A program made the position numbers and the translations under genes. The notes below the pieces were generated by a model. The model saw only the letters and a list, made by a program, of their open reading frames with translations. It had not been told where the DNA came from and searched no databases. Below are positions 1-7,890 of a stretch of 64,000 nucleotides of DNA, one piece after another. Position 1 is the stretch's first letter, and each line of letters starts with the position of its first letter. This DNA comes from Pseudomonas sp. CROZ-RG-20F-R04-15 (lineage in GTDB: Bacteria > Pseudomonadota > Gammaproteobacteria > Pseudomonadales > Pseudomonadaceae), in assembly GCF_022662375.1 (NCBI RefSeq), contig NZ_JAKNQL010000027.1, forward strand, positions 16,193 through 80,192. Direction: 5' to 3'.

Positions 1-690
1 AATCCCATGGAACAACGCGACATCGGTACCGGGCAGAATCGCCAGATGCAGATCGGCAAGGTCACAAGTGTCGGTGCGCCGTGGATCAATGACGATGACT
101 TTCATCTGTGGCCGGCGGGATTTTGCCTCCTCAAGTCGGCGAAAAAGCACCGGATGGGCGTAGGCCATGTTACTGCCGACGATCATCACGCAATCGCTGA
201 GCTCCAGATCCCCATAACTGCACGGCGGGGCGTCGGCGCCGAGGCTGCGCTTGTAGCCGACCACCGCTGAAGACATGCACAGGCGTGAATTGCTGTCGAT
301 GTTGTTGGTGCCGACCAGCGCCCGCGCCAGTTTGTTGAAAGCGTAATAGTCCTCGGTCAGCAACTGCCCGGAGATATAAAACGCCACACTGTCGGGGCCA
401 TGTTCGGCGATGTTCGCGGCGAACACGTTGGCGGCGTGTTCCATTGCCGTGTCCCAGTCCGTGCGGCCGCGCGCCAGGCCTTTGCCCAGACGCAGTTCCG
501 GATACAGTGCGCGAGCCGCGAGGTCGCCGGTCAGGTGCAGGGTCGAGCCTTTGCTGCACAGTTTGCCGAAGTTGGCCGGATGTGCCGGATCGCCGCTGAC
601 GCCGAGAATGCGCTCGCCGTCATGCTCGATCAGCACGCCGCAGCCGACCCCGCAATAACAGCAGGTCGAGGCGGTCGTCTGGCGGTTCAT
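1..690 (-). CDS. nasA: assimilatory nitrate reductase catalytic subunit, 5' part only (runs off window)
   Basis: Read on the minus strand from the ATG at 690, the frame stays open for 230 codons to the window edge, so only the N-terminal part is here. The protein begins with a Cys cluster (C10, C13, C17 in CCYCGVGCGV, then a fourth Cys in GKLCSKG), which binds the [4Fe-4S] cluster of the bis-MGD molybdoenzyme family. The stretches SNSRLCMSS and VGSNMAYAHP are typical of NasA/NarB nitrate reductases. The enzyme reduces nitrate to nitrite in the cytoplasm for assimilation. Its ATG shares one base with the nirD stop (TGATG), so it is translationally coupled as the third gene of the nirB-nirD-nasA operon. 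The C-terminal half, with any extra BFD-type domain, lies outside the window. Confidence 0.93.
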   Translation of the reverse strand, partial: MNRQTTASTCCYCGVGCGVLIEHDGERILGVSGDPAHPANFGKLCSKGSTLHLTGDLAARALYPELRLGKGLARGRTDWDTAMEHAANVFAANIAEHGPDSVAFYISGQLLTEDYYAFNKLARALVGTNNIDSNSRLCMSSAVVGYKRSLGADAPPCSYGDLELSDCVMIVGSNMAYAHPVLFRRLEEAKSRRPQMKVIVIDPRRTDTCDLADLHLAILPGTDVALFHGI

Positions 691-1007
691 CAGATGGCGT
701 CCCGCAGGGCCAGTTGCACGCGACCGTTCTCGACCCGCGCCGGGTGATGGTGCGCGCAACCGATGTCCGGCGCCTGCGCTTCGCCAGATTCGAGGTCGAT
801 TTGCCAATTGTGCAGCGGACAGGCCACGCGTTTGCCGTAGATCAAACCTTGTGACAACGGCCCACCCTTGTGCGGGCAGCGGTCGTCGAGGGCGAAAACT
901 TCGTCGTCGCTTGTACGAAAAATCGCGATGTCACCTTTCGGTCCGGCAATGATCCGCGAGCCGAGGGCATTGATCTCGTCGAGGGCACAGATATCCAGCC
1001 AGTTCAT
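690..1007 (-). CDS. nirD: nitrite reductase small subunit NirD (Rieske-type)
   Basis: A 105-residue protein with a Rieske-like [2Fe-2S] fold. The ligand motifs are complete: CPHKGG (C44, H46) and CPLHNWQ (C63, H66). Many enterobacterial NirD proteins lack these ligands, so this belongs to the cluster-bearing type. It is the small subunit of assimilatory NADH-nitrite reductase (nitrite to ammonium). The ATG at 1007 overlaps the nirB stop by four bases (ATGA), and the gene is followed by nasA with a one-base overlap, so all three are translated from one message. Length is usual for the family. Confidence 0.95.
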   Translation of the reverse strand: MNWLDICALDEINALGSRIIAGPKGDIAIFRTSDDEVFALDDRCPHKGGPLSQGLIYGKRVACPLHNWQIDLESGEAQAPDIGCAHHHPARVENGRVQLALRDAI

Positions 1008-3472
1008 GCCGGCACCTCCAGGTTTTTCACAGGGATCACATCGAATTCTTTCTTCAGTTGCGGCTGCGCCAGGCGTTCTTTCCACGGGTCCTGTTCGAAC
1101 GACAGGGAGAATTGCAGGCGCTCGTTCAGGGCTTTGCGGCGCTCCGGGTCTTCCAGCACGGCTTTCTTGATGTGCTCCATACCGACCCGTTGCAGGTAGT
1201 GCACGGTACGTTCGAGGTAGAAGGCTTCTTCGCGATACAACTGCAGGAATGCGCCGTTGTATTCGCGCACTTCTTCGGCGGTTTTCAGTTTGACGAAGAA
1301 TTCGGCTACTTCGGTTTTGATTCCGCCGTTGCCGCCGATGTACATCTCCCAACCGGAGTCGACGCCGATGATTCCTACGTCTTTGATCCCCGCTTCCGAG
1401 CAGTTGCGTGGGCATCCGGAGACGGCGAGTTTCACTTTGTGCGGCGACCACATGTTGAACAGGTCGTGCTCAAGCTCGATGCCCAGTTGCGTCGAGTTCT
1501 GCGTGCCGAAGCGGCAGAACTCACTACCAACGCAGGTTTTCACGGTGCGGATGGATTTGCCGTAAGCGTGGCCGGACGGCATGTCGAGATCCTTCCACAC
1601 GCCGGGCAAGTCCTGCTTCTTGATGCCGAGCAAGTCGATGCGCTGCCCGCCGGTGACTTTGACCATCGGTACGTTGTACTTGTCGGCGACGTCGGCAATT
1701 CGCCGCAGCTCGGAAGGATTGGTCACGCCGCCCCACATCCGTGGTACCACCGAATAGGTGCCGTCCTTCTGGATGTTGGCGTGGGCGCGTTCGTTGATCA
1801 GGCGCGATTGCGGATCGTCCTTGGCTTCGCCGGGCCAGGTCGAAATCAGGTAATAGTTGAGGGCCGGGCGGCAGGTCGCGCAGCCGTTCGGCGTGCGCCA
1901 GTTGAGGTAGCACATAGTGCCGGCGATGGTCAGCAGATGCTGTTCGCGAATCGCTTGGCGAATCTGCCCGTGGTTGAGGTCGCTGCATCCGCAGATGGCC
2001 TTTTCGCTTTTCGGTTTGACGTCGGCCGCCCCACCCACGGTGTTGATCAGGATCTGCTCGACCAGCCCGGCGCAGGAGCCGCAGGAGCTGGCGGCTTTGG
2101 TGTGTTTCTTCACCTCATCGACGCTGAACAGACCGTGTTCCTGAATGGCTTTGACGATGGTGCCTTTGCACACGCCGTTGCAGCCGCAGACTTCGGCGGT
2201 GTCGGCCATGACCATGGCTTTGTCCTGGCCTTGATGTCCTACGTCGCCGAGGGCCTGCTCCATAGATGAAGAGCCGCCGAACATCAGGTGATCGCGGATC
2301 TGCCGAATGTCGTGATTCTCACGAATCTGGCGGAAATACCAACCGCCATCTGCCGTATCGCCGTACAGACAGGCGCCGACCAGCACGTCATCCTTGATTA
2401 CCAGTTTTTTGTACACGCCGCCGATCGGGTCGGAGAGGGTGATGGTCTCGGTGCCTTCGCCGCCCATGAAGTCGCCAGCGGAAAACAGGTCGATGCCGGT
2501 GACTTTCAATTTGGTTGACGTCACCGACCCCTGATAACGGGCGAAGCCCAGTTGTGCGAGATGGTTGGCGCAAACCTTGGCCTGCTCGAACAATGGCGCG
2601 ACCAGCCCGTAGGCAATGCCGCGATGACTGGCGCATTCACCGATGGCATAAATACGTGGGTCGTAGGTTTGCAGAGTGTCGTTGACCAGAATCCCGCGAT
2701 TGCACGGAATGCCGGCCTTTTCCGCCAGTTCGGTGTTAGGGCGAATGCCAGCAGCCATCACCACCAGATCGGCGGGGATGATCTCGCCGTTCTTGAATTG
2801 CACCGAGCCGACCCGGCCATTGCCGGCGTCGTGCAAGGCCTGGGTCTGTTCGCACAAACGGAAATGCAGGCCACGGGATTCGAGGGCGCCTTGCAGCAAC
2901 TGGCCACTGGTTTTGTCGAGTTGGCGTTCAAGCAGCCATTCGCCGATGTGCACCACGGTGACGTGCATGCCGCGCAGCATCAGGCCGTTGGCCGCTTCGA
3001 GGCCGAGCAAGCCGCCGCCGATGACCACCGCGTGTTTGTGGGTTTTGGCGGTGTCGATCATGGCTTGGGTGTCGGCGATGTCGCGGTAACCGATCACCCC
3101 GTGCAAGGTGTTGCCGGGGATCGGCAGAATGAAAGGGGTCGAGCCGGTGGCGATCAGCAGACGATCGTATTCGGCTTCGGTGCCGTCCTCGGCGATCACG
3201 CGGCGTTTGACCCGGTCAATCTCCACCACTTTGCGGTTGAGCAGCAATTTGATGTTGTTTTCCAAATACCAGTCGAGGTCGTTGAGCACGATCTCTTCGA
3301 AAGTCTGTTCGCCGGCCAACACCGGCGAGAGCAGAATGCGGTTGTAGTTGGTGTGCGGTTCAGCGCCGAAGACGGTGATGTCGTACAGCTCATTGCTCAG
3401 TTTGAGCAGTTCTTCGAGGGTGCGGACCCCGGCCATGCCATTGCCGATCATCACCAGTTTGAGTTTTTTCAT
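1004..3472 (-). CDS. nirB: assimilatory nitrite reductase [NAD(P)H] large subunit
   Basis: 822 residues. The N-terminal FAD/NAD(P) oxidoreductase domain (about 1-400, starting with the dinucleotide fold at GNGMAG) is followed by two BFD-type [2Fe-2S] regions (about 420-535, with CGCNGVCKG, CGSCAG, ICGCSD and CATC). Then come the ferredoxin-like half-domains and the sirohaem/[4Fe-4S] domain with CVGSEFC and SGCPRNC. It catalyses six-electron reduction of nitrite to ammonium in the cytoplasm. The ATG at 3472 was chosen because it opens the flavoprotein fold and has GGAG seven bases upstream; an in-frame start further upstream would add 23 unrelated residues. It is the first gene of nirB-nirD-nasA, behind a long leader with a sigma-54 promoter and a NasT-type attenuator. 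Confidence 0.96.
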   Translation of the reverse strand: MKKLKLVMIGNGMAGVRTLEELLKLSNELYDITVFGAEPHTNYNRILLSPVLAGEQTFEEIVLNDLDWYLENNIKLLLNRKVVEIDRVKRRVIAEDGTEAEYDRLLIATGSTPFILPIPGNTLHGVIGYRDIADTQAMIDTAKTHKHAVVIGGGLLGLEAANGLMLRGMHVTVVHIGEWLLERQLDKTSGQLLQGALESRGLHFRLCEQTQALHDAGNGRVGSVQFKNGEIIPADLVVMAAGIRPNTELAEKAGIPCNRGILVNDTLQTYDPRIYAIGECASHRGIAYGLVAPLFEQAKVCANHLAQLGFARYQGSVTSTKLKVTGIDLFSAGDFMGGEGTETITLSDPIGGVYKKLVIKDDVLVGACLYGDTADGGWYFRQIRENHDIRQIRDHLMFGGSSSMEQALGDVGHQGQDKAMVMADTAEVCGCNGVCKGTIVKAIQEHGLFSVDEVKKHTKAASSCGSCAGLVEQILINTVGGAADVKPKSEKAICGCSDLNHGQIRQAIREQHLLTIAGTMCYLNWRTPNGCATCRPALNYYLISTWPGEAKDDPQSRLINERAHANIQKDGTYSVVPRMWGGVTNPSELRRIADVADKYNVPMVKVTGGQRIDLLGIKKQDLPGVWKDLDMPSGHAYGKSIRTVKTCVGSEFCRFGTQNSTQLGIELEHDLFNMWSPHKVKLAVSGCPRNCSEAGIKDVGIIGVDSGWEMYIGGNGGIKTEVAEFFVKLKTAEEVREYNGAFLQLYREEAFYLERTVHYLQRVGMEHIKKAVLEDPERRKALNERLQFSLSFEQDPWKERLAQPQLKKEFDVIPVKNLEVPA

Positions 3473-3543
3473 CAGGTTCTCCGGGGAGCTTTGGCTAGCC
3501 TCTTGTGGGCAGTCAGGCCTTGCTCGAGAAATTTTGCGCAAAC

Positions 3544-3584
3544 AAAAAAAGGCGTCCCGCTAGTTGCCTAGCGAGGACGCCTTT
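3544..3584 (-). terminator. leader attenuator terminator of nirB-nirD-nasA
   Basis: On the minus strand there is a strong hairpin: GGCGTCC then CGCTAG, a four-base loop, CTAGCG then GGACGCC, with one bulged base, followed by seven T. It lies about 70 bases before the nirB start, not after a gene, so it must act as an attenuator of the nir operon. Its 5' arm shares sequence with the adjacent hexaloop hairpin at 3574-3589, so the two folds exclude each other. Confidence 0.88.
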
Positions 3585-3630
3585 GTCCTGGTCCCGTTCT
3601 CTCGGGAAGCGCAGCCTTCGTCGTTGAAGG
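3574..3630 (-). promoter_or_regulatory. ANTAR (NasT) target leader with three hexaloop hairpins
   Basis: Read on the minus strand, three hairpins follow each other, each with a five-base-pair stem and a six-base loop having A at position 1 and G at position 4. These are 3630-3615 (stem CCTTC/GAAGG, loop AACGAC), 3607-3592 (stem TCCCG/CGGGA, loop AGAGAA) and 3589-3574 (stem AGGAC/GTCCT, loop AAAGGC). ANTAR-domain antiterminators are known to bind paired hexaloops with exactly A1 and G4. The last hairpin overlaps the 5' arm of the terminator. NasT is encoded at 7300-7875. Inference: NasT binding stabilises the hairpins and lets transcription enter nirB when nitrate or nitrite frees it from NasS. 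Confidence 0.85.
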
Positions 3631-3661
3631 TTGGGCTTTATGGGTGTGTTGAGAGGGTTAA

Positions 3662-3677
3662 TGCAGTGGTTGTGCCA
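3662..3677 (-). promoter_or_regulatory. sigma-54 (-24/-12) promoter of nirB operon
   Basis: The minus strand reads TGGCACAACCACTGCA, with GG and GC separated by exactly ten bases, close to the RpoN consensus TGGCACG-N4-TTGCA. The predicted start of transcription is near 3651, about 20 bases before the first hexaloop hairpin. This points to nitrogen-limitation (NtrC) control of initiation on top of NasT control of elongation. I did not find a clear NtrC enhancer site. Confidence 0.8.
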
Positions 3678-3806
3678 AGTGGGGAAGGTGGCGGGTTTAT
3701 TGGGGTTTGGCAGGTTCTGAGGATGATTTTTTGCACTGAATCGAGGCGGGTTGCTCGTTCGTGGGGCGCTCAGGTAGATGGGTTTGTGGTGATTGGGCTG
3801 ACGTTA

Positions 3807-3870
3807 TCGCGAGCAGGCTCACTCCTACATGGGAATGCATTTCAAATTGTAGGAGTGAGCCTGCTCGCGA
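3807..3870. repeat. REP doublet (inverted pair)
   Basis: Two inverted arms, 3807-3829 and 3848-3870. This is a variant of the window's common REP arm with GAGTGAGCC in place of GAGCGAGCC. It lies just downstream of the phosphatase/kinase gene and upstream of the nirB promoter. Confidence 0.85.
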
Positions 3871-3886
3871 TGGCCGCGACGCGGTG

Positions 3887-5545
3887 TCAGTGATGAAACA
3901 ACAAAATCAGCAGCACCAGATTCCCAAACAAAGCCACCAAAGCCATCGTCCGCCAGACCTTCAACGGCTCTCGCTCCAATAATGGCCGAGGCCGCACGCT
4001 CAAACTCCGCCGCTCGCCCTGTTCCAGCACCAACAACCATTCCTCAGCCGTTTCAAAGCGCTGCTGCGGATCCGCCGCCACGCCACGCTCCAGACTCTGC
4101 GCCAACCATTCCGGCAGATCCGGTCGATAACGACTGGCGCTTACCGGCGTACCAAAGCGCGGCCGCTGAAAGGCTTCGATCTCGCCGTAGGGGAAATGTC
4201 CGGTCAGCAGGAAATACAAGGTCACACCGACCGCATACAAATCCTGCTGCACATCCGGCGGATCCCCGCGAAACGCTTCCGGGGCGATGTAACTTGGGGT
4301 TCCGGGCAGCGTCGATGGCGCGTCTTCGGACAATCCCGGGCAATACGCCAGGCCAAAATCCAGCAGCCGCAGTTCGCCATCGTCGCCCATGTGCAGGTTT
4401 TCCGGTTTGATGTCCCGGTGCAGGATCTGCCGCCGATGCAGCAGCCCTACCGCGCGCAACAGGCGCTCGGCGATGTCTCGCCATTGAGCCAAGGGGAAAT
4501 GCCCGAGTTGCGCCAGCGTCGTACCGGAATATTCGCGCATCACGTAGTACAAATGCTGACGCTGTTGGCAGGCATGGACTTCAGGAAAGTGGCGACCGGC
4601 TACGCGTTTCAGAAACCATTCCTCGGACAACAGTGCTTGCCCGGCGTAGGAATCATCGGCGGAACGCGTGGGTAGGGTTTTCAGAAGCCACGTCTGACCT
4701 TGTCCATCAAACACCCGATACAGCAGCGATTGCTGGCTCTGAGCGACAACATCCAGCACCTGCCAGCCTTCGAACGACTGACCGGGTTTCAACGGTGGCG
4801 GCAAGGGCCATTGCTGCAAATGAATCAATGCATCGCCGATATTCGCTTCACCCACCGCATCGACGCGCACCAGCAATGCACTGGCATTGTCCTGACTCCC
4901 GGCCAGATGCGCCGCGTTGACCAGCGTTTGCGCAGCACTGTGCAAATCCGGCTGGTCACGCAGAATCGCCGCAATCGCGGTATCACCCAACGTCGACCAG
5001 ACGCCGTCGCTGAGCAGCACAAAGCTTTCGCCTTCACGCAGTTCGCCATCGAGAAAGTCCAGCACCAGATGCTGATCCAGCCCGAGCGCACGCTTGAGCA
5101 CATGCTGCATGCCCGGCTGCTCCCAGACGTGGTCTTCGCTGATCCGCTGCAAACGCTCGGCGTGCCAGCGATACACCCGGCAATCGCCGACGTGGGCGAG
5201 GGTGAAGCGCCGACCGCGCATGACCACAGCACTGACCGTGGTGAGCAACGGCTGGCCACCGCCATTGGCCTGCAACCAGCGATTTTGCGCGAGCAGCAGA
5301 CGATCCAGCGCCTGCGCCACGCTCCAGGTTTGCGGCGTGGCGTAGTAGTCGAGCGCCAAGGCCTGCAAGGTCGAGCGGGCGGCGAGTCCGCCATCGGCGC
5401 ACTGGCTGACACCGTCGGCGATGGCGAACAGAAAACCCTTGCTCGCCGCCAGTGCCGGCGCCGGTGTTACCGAACGCAAGGCGTCCTGATTCTCCGCGCG
5501 CGGACCGGTGGCGCTGGCTTCGGCAAAGCTCAGTTGCAGGGCCAT
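3887..5545 (-). CDS. bifunctional PP2C phosphatase / Ser-Thr protein kinase, C-terminal membrane anchor
   Basis: 552 residues with two enzymatic halves. Residues about 1-235 are a PP2C phosphatase (ENQDAL, ADGVSQ, HVGDCR, LLSDGVW, SQDNAS supply the metal-binding acids). Residues about 260-515 are a Hanks-type kinase: the ATP-lysine in WLLKTLP, the catalytic loop HRDIKPEN, DFG in LLDFGLAY, and the activation-segment end in GTPSYIAPE. A single hydrophobic segment (about 530-549) ends the protein and probably anchors it in the inner membrane with both domains cytoplasmic. The gene starts seven bases after the nitrate porter stop, so the two are co-transcribed. Context suggests a role in nitrate uptake or assimilation, but the substrate cannot be read from sequence. 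Confidence 0.92.
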   Translation of the reverse strand: MALQLSFAEASATGPRAENQDALRSVTPAPALAASKGFLFAIADGVSQCADGGLAARSTLQALALDYYATPQTWSVAQALDRLLLAQNRWLQANGGGQPLLTTVSAVVMRGRRFTLAHVGDCRVYRWHAERLQRISEDHVWEQPGMQHVLKRALGLDQHLVLDFLDGELREGESFVLLSDGVWSTLGDTAIAAILRDQPDLHSAAQTLVNAAHLAGSQDNASALLVRVDAVGEANIGDALIHLQQWPLPPPLKPGQSFEGWQVLDVVAQSQQSLLYRVFDGQGQTWLLKTLPTRSADDSYAGQALLSEEWFLKRVAGRHFPEVHACQQRQHLYYVMREYSGTTLAQLGHFPLAQWRDIAERLLRAVGLLHRRQILHRDIKPENLHMGDDGELRLLDFGLAYCPGLSEDAPSTLPGTPSYIAPEAFRGDPPDVQQDLYAVGVTLYFLLTGHFPYGEIEAFQRPRFGTPVSASRYRPDLPEWLAQSLERGVAADPQQRFETAEEWLLVLEQGERRSLSVRPRPLLEREPLKVWRTMALVALFGNLVLLILLFHH

Positions 5546-5552
5546 CGACGCC

Positions 5553-6764
5553 TCAGACCCGCGCCGCCGTCACCGCTGCCGAACCCCAAGTGGTTCTCCA
5601 GCGCCGCTTGACGCCGTGCAGGCCAAACCACGCCAACACGCCAAGGCTGGCGAACAACCACAGGGCCAGTTGATAGCTGCCGGTGCTCTGTTTGATTGCG
5701 CCCATGCCGGCCGCCAACGCGAAACCACCGATGCCGCCGGCCATGCCGATCAAACCGGTCATGACGCCGATCTCCAGACGAAAACGCTGCGGCACCAGTT
5801 GGAACACCGCACCGTTGCCTGCGCCTAAACCGAGCATGGTGCAGACGAAAAGTGCCAGCGCGGCGTAGGAACTCGGCAGATTGAAACCCACAGCAGCAAT
5901 GCAAATGGCCGCCACGGTGTACATCGCCAGTAACGTGCGAATGCCACCGAAGCGGTCAGCCAGCGCGCCACCCAACGGCCGCATCAAACTGCCGCCGAAC
6001 ACACAGGCAGCGGTGTAGTAACCGGCAGTCACCGGGCTCAAACCGTATTGATCGTTGAAGTAGCCGGGCAGGGCGCTGGCCAGACCGATGAAGCCGCCGA
6101 AGGTCACGCTGTAGAAAAACATGAACCACCAGCTGTCACGGTCGCCCAGCGCCTTGAAGTAGTCGGCCATGGCTTTGGCTTTCGGCCGTTGTGGCGCGTT
6201 TTTCGCCAGCCAGGCGAACAGCAGCAGCGTCAGGATCAATGGAATCAGGGCGAAACCGAAAACATTGCTCCAGCCGAACGCGGCGGCGAGCACCGGTGCG
6301 AGCAGCGCGGCGAACACGGTGCCGGAGTTGCCCGCGCCAGCGATGCCCATGGCTTTGCCCTGATGCTGCGGCGGATACCATTGTGACGCCAGCGGCAGGG
6401 CTACGGCAAACGAGGCGCCGGCCATGCCGAGGAACAGGCCGAGCAGCAGGGCTTGTTCATAACTGTGGATGCCGAGTTTCCACGCACCGAACAAGGCGCA
6501 GATCACAATGACCTGACCGATCAGCCCAGCGGTTTTCGGTGACAGCCGATCGGCGAGCATGCCCATGATGAAGCGCAACACGGCGCCAGCAAGGATCGGC
6601 GTGGCGACGACGAGCCCGCGTTGTTGCGTGGTCAGGTGCAGGTCGGCAGCAATCTGCACCGCCAGCGGGCCGAGCAAGTACCAGACCATGAAGCTCAGGT
6701 CGAAATACAGGAAGGCCGCGAACAGGGTCGGGGTGTGGCCGGATTTCCAGAAGCTTGAATTCAT
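5553..6764 (-). CDS. nitrate/nitrite porter, NarK/NasA family (MFS)
   Basis: 403 residues, about twelve membrane segments, major facilitator superfamily. Two nitrate-signature stretches are present, AGAGNSGTVFAALLAP in the first half and GLGAGNGAVFQLVP in the second, as in nitrate/nitrite porters. It imports nitrate (perhaps exchanging nitrite) across the inner membrane for the NasA/NirBD pathway. The start at 6764 opens directly on MNSSFWKSG; upstream codons run into the untranslated leader. It is the first gene of a two-gene unit with the phosphatase/kinase, behind its own sigma-54 promoter and NasT-type leader. Often called nasA or narK in annotations; I leave the symbol blank to avoid confusion with the reductase. 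Confidence 0.93.
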   Translation of the reverse strand: MNSSFWKSGHTPTLFAAFLYFDLSFMVWYLLGPLAVQIAADLHLTTQQRGLVVATPILAGAVLRFIMGMLADRLSPKTAGLIGQVIVICALFGAWKLGIHSYEQALLLGLFLGMAGASFAVALPLASQWYPPQHQGKAMGIAGAGNSGTVFAALLAPVLAAAFGWSNVFGFALIPLILTLLLFAWLAKNAPQRPKAKAMADYFKALGDRDSWWFMFFYSVTFGGFIGLASALPGYFNDQYGLSPVTAGYYTAACVFGGSLMRPLGGALADRFGGIRTLLAMYTVAAICIAAVGFNLPSSYAALALFVCTMLGLGAGNGAVFQLVPQRFRLEIGVMTGLIGMAGGIGGFALAAGMGAIKQSTGSYQLALWLFASLGVLAWFGLHGVKRRWRTTWGSAAVTAARV

Positions 6765-6865
6765 CGCGCACCTCAGCTGAAAAGAATCTCGAAAGGAGTC
6801 GTGCAACAGCAGATGGCGCGCCACCACGGCCGCACCACCGGCCCCGGTCTGTGGGGCCAAAACGC

Positions 6866-6912
6866 AAAAACGCCGCTCCCTGATGCGCCGGTTGGGCGAA
6901 CGGGTGAGCGAC
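6866..6912 (-). terminator. leader attenuator terminator of nitrate porter operon
   Basis: On the minus strand the arm CGTCGCTCACCC pairs with GGGAGCGGCG (one bulge, one G-T pair) and is followed by TTTTTGCGTTTT. It lies 100 bases upstream of the porter start. Its 5' arm begins inside the 3' stem (GTCG) of the hexaloop hairpin at 6909-6922, so the antiterminator and terminator folds are mutually exclusive. Confidence 0.82.
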
Positions 6913-6949
6913 GTCTTTGTCGTGGGTGGGGCAACCGCCGTTGGTTACC
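6909..6949 (-). promoter_or_regulatory. ANTAR (NasT) target leader, two hexaloop hairpins
   Basis: On the minus strand, hairpin 1 (6949-6930) has stem GGTAACC/GGTTGCC and loop AACGGC. After a seven-base linker, hairpin 2 (6922-6909) has stem CGAC/GTCG and loop AAAGAC. Both loops have A1 and G4, the established ANTAR recognition rule. Loop sequences closely resemble the first and third loops of the nirB leader (AACGAC, AAAGGC). Inferred ligand: NasT (7300-7875). Confidence 0.87.
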
Positions 6950-6961
6950 TGTGGGTTTACT

Positions 6962-6979
6962 TAGCGAGATTTGTGCCAA
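6962..6979 (-). promoter_or_regulatory. sigma-54 promoter of nitrate porter operon
   Basis: The minus strand reads TTGGCACAAATCTCGCTA, with GG-N10-GC spacing. Predicted +1 is near 6952, so the first hexaloop hairpin starts almost at the RNA 5' end. Confidence 0.78.
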
Positions 6980-6994
6980 CAGCCGGAAAATCAA

Positions 6995-7283
6995 AAGCCC
7001 CTCACCCTAGCCCTCTCCCAGAGGGAGAGGGGACCGATCGAGGTGTTTGGTGTATGTACGCCGACGTGAAATACCGAGTCGAACACACATTCTGAAAAGC
7101 CCCTCAGCCTAGCCCTCTCCCGGAGGGAGAGGGGACTGATTGGGGGATGCTCGCGAAGTACGCCGACCTGTGATTTTTTGCTGTGAATCCATAATCGACT
7201 CGGTCTTTCAGGTCGATGTTTGACGCCGGACACCTCGGTCAGTCCCCTCTCCCTCCGGGAGAGGGCTAGGGTGAGGGGCTTCT
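6995..7283. repeat. dispersed CCCTCTCCC repeat cluster, three arms
   Basis: Three copies of a GC-rich near-palindromic arm (CCTAGCCCTCTCCC and its complement) lie at about 6995-7035, 7097-7140 and 7238-7283; the first two are in the same orientation and the last is inverted. The spacers contain a conserved core (GAAATACCGAGTCG-like). The same element recurs at 18391-18541, 50728-50866 and 63773-63943. It fills the space between nasT and the porter promoter. Confidence 0.85.
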
Positions 7284-7299
7284 CAAGCAACCAAAGCTT

Positions 7300-7875
7300 T
7301 CAGCCCAACAACTCACTCATCGCAATAATCTGCTCCGCCACCTGAATCAGCTTCTGCTGCCGGCTCATCGCCTGCCGCCGCATCAAGGTGTAAGCCTCTT
7401 CCTCATTGCAATCCTTCATCTTCATCAACAACCCCTTGGCCAGCTCAATACGCTTGCGCTCAGCCAATTGCTGATCACGCGCCTGAAGCTGCGCGCGCAA
7501 GGCCTGATCACTCTCGAAACGTGCCATCGCCACATCGAGAATCGGCTGCAAACGCTGGGCGTGAATGCCTTCGACGATGTAGGCACTGACCCCGGATTTG
7601 ATCGCCTGGCGCATCACGCCCGGGTCATGTTCATCGGTAAACATCACGATTGGCCGTGGCTGGTCGCGGCTGACCAGCACCACTTGCTCCATGACATCGC
7701 GGCTCGGTGACTCGGTATCGATCAGGATCACGTCCGGGCGCACCGTTTCGACGCGCGCCGGCAGGTCGATGGTCAGGCCGGACTCGTCGATGACTTCGAA
7801 ACCGGCTTCAGTCAGCGCGGCTTTCAGGCGGCCGACTTTTTTCGCCGTGTCGTTGATCAGCAGAATGCGCAACAT
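7300..7875 (-). CDS. nasT: ANTAR-domain RNA-binding antiterminator NasT
   Basis: 191 residues: an N-terminal response-regulator-like domain (about 1-120) and a C-terminal ANTAR domain (about 130-190, KRIELAKGLLMKMKDCNEEE and AYTLMRRQAM). NasT-type proteins bind paired hexaloop RNA hairpins and prevent termination in nitrate assimilation leaders. NasS holds NasT inactive until nitrate or nitrite is bound. The gene follows nasS by 15 bases. Its probable RNA targets are the two leaders at 3574-3630 and 6909-6949. Confidence 0.93.
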   Translation of the reverse strand: MLRILLINDTAKKVGRLKAALTEAGFEVIDESGLTIDLPARVETVRPDVILIDTESPSRDVMEQVVLVSRDQPRPIVMFTDEHDPGVMRQAIKSGVSAYIVEGIHAQRLQPILDVAMARFESDQALRAQLQARDQQLAERKRIELAKGLLMKMKDCNEEEAYTLMRRQAMSRQQKLIQVAEQIIAMSELLG

Positions 7876-7890
7876 GTTCGCGGTCTCCTG

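Noticed and set aside
690..1451. A longer NirD frame starting upstream inside nirB
   Set aside because: The extra N terminus is antiframe nirB sequence; the ATG at 1007 gives a full-length NirD and a four-base overlap with nirB.
2552..3571. Plus-strand frame of 339 codons opposite nirB
   Set aside because: nirB is complete and well matched here; the antisense frame runs into the nir leader.
3798..3900. Small frames across the REP after the phosphatase/kinase gene
   Set aside because: They consist of REP sequence only, with no ribosome binding site.
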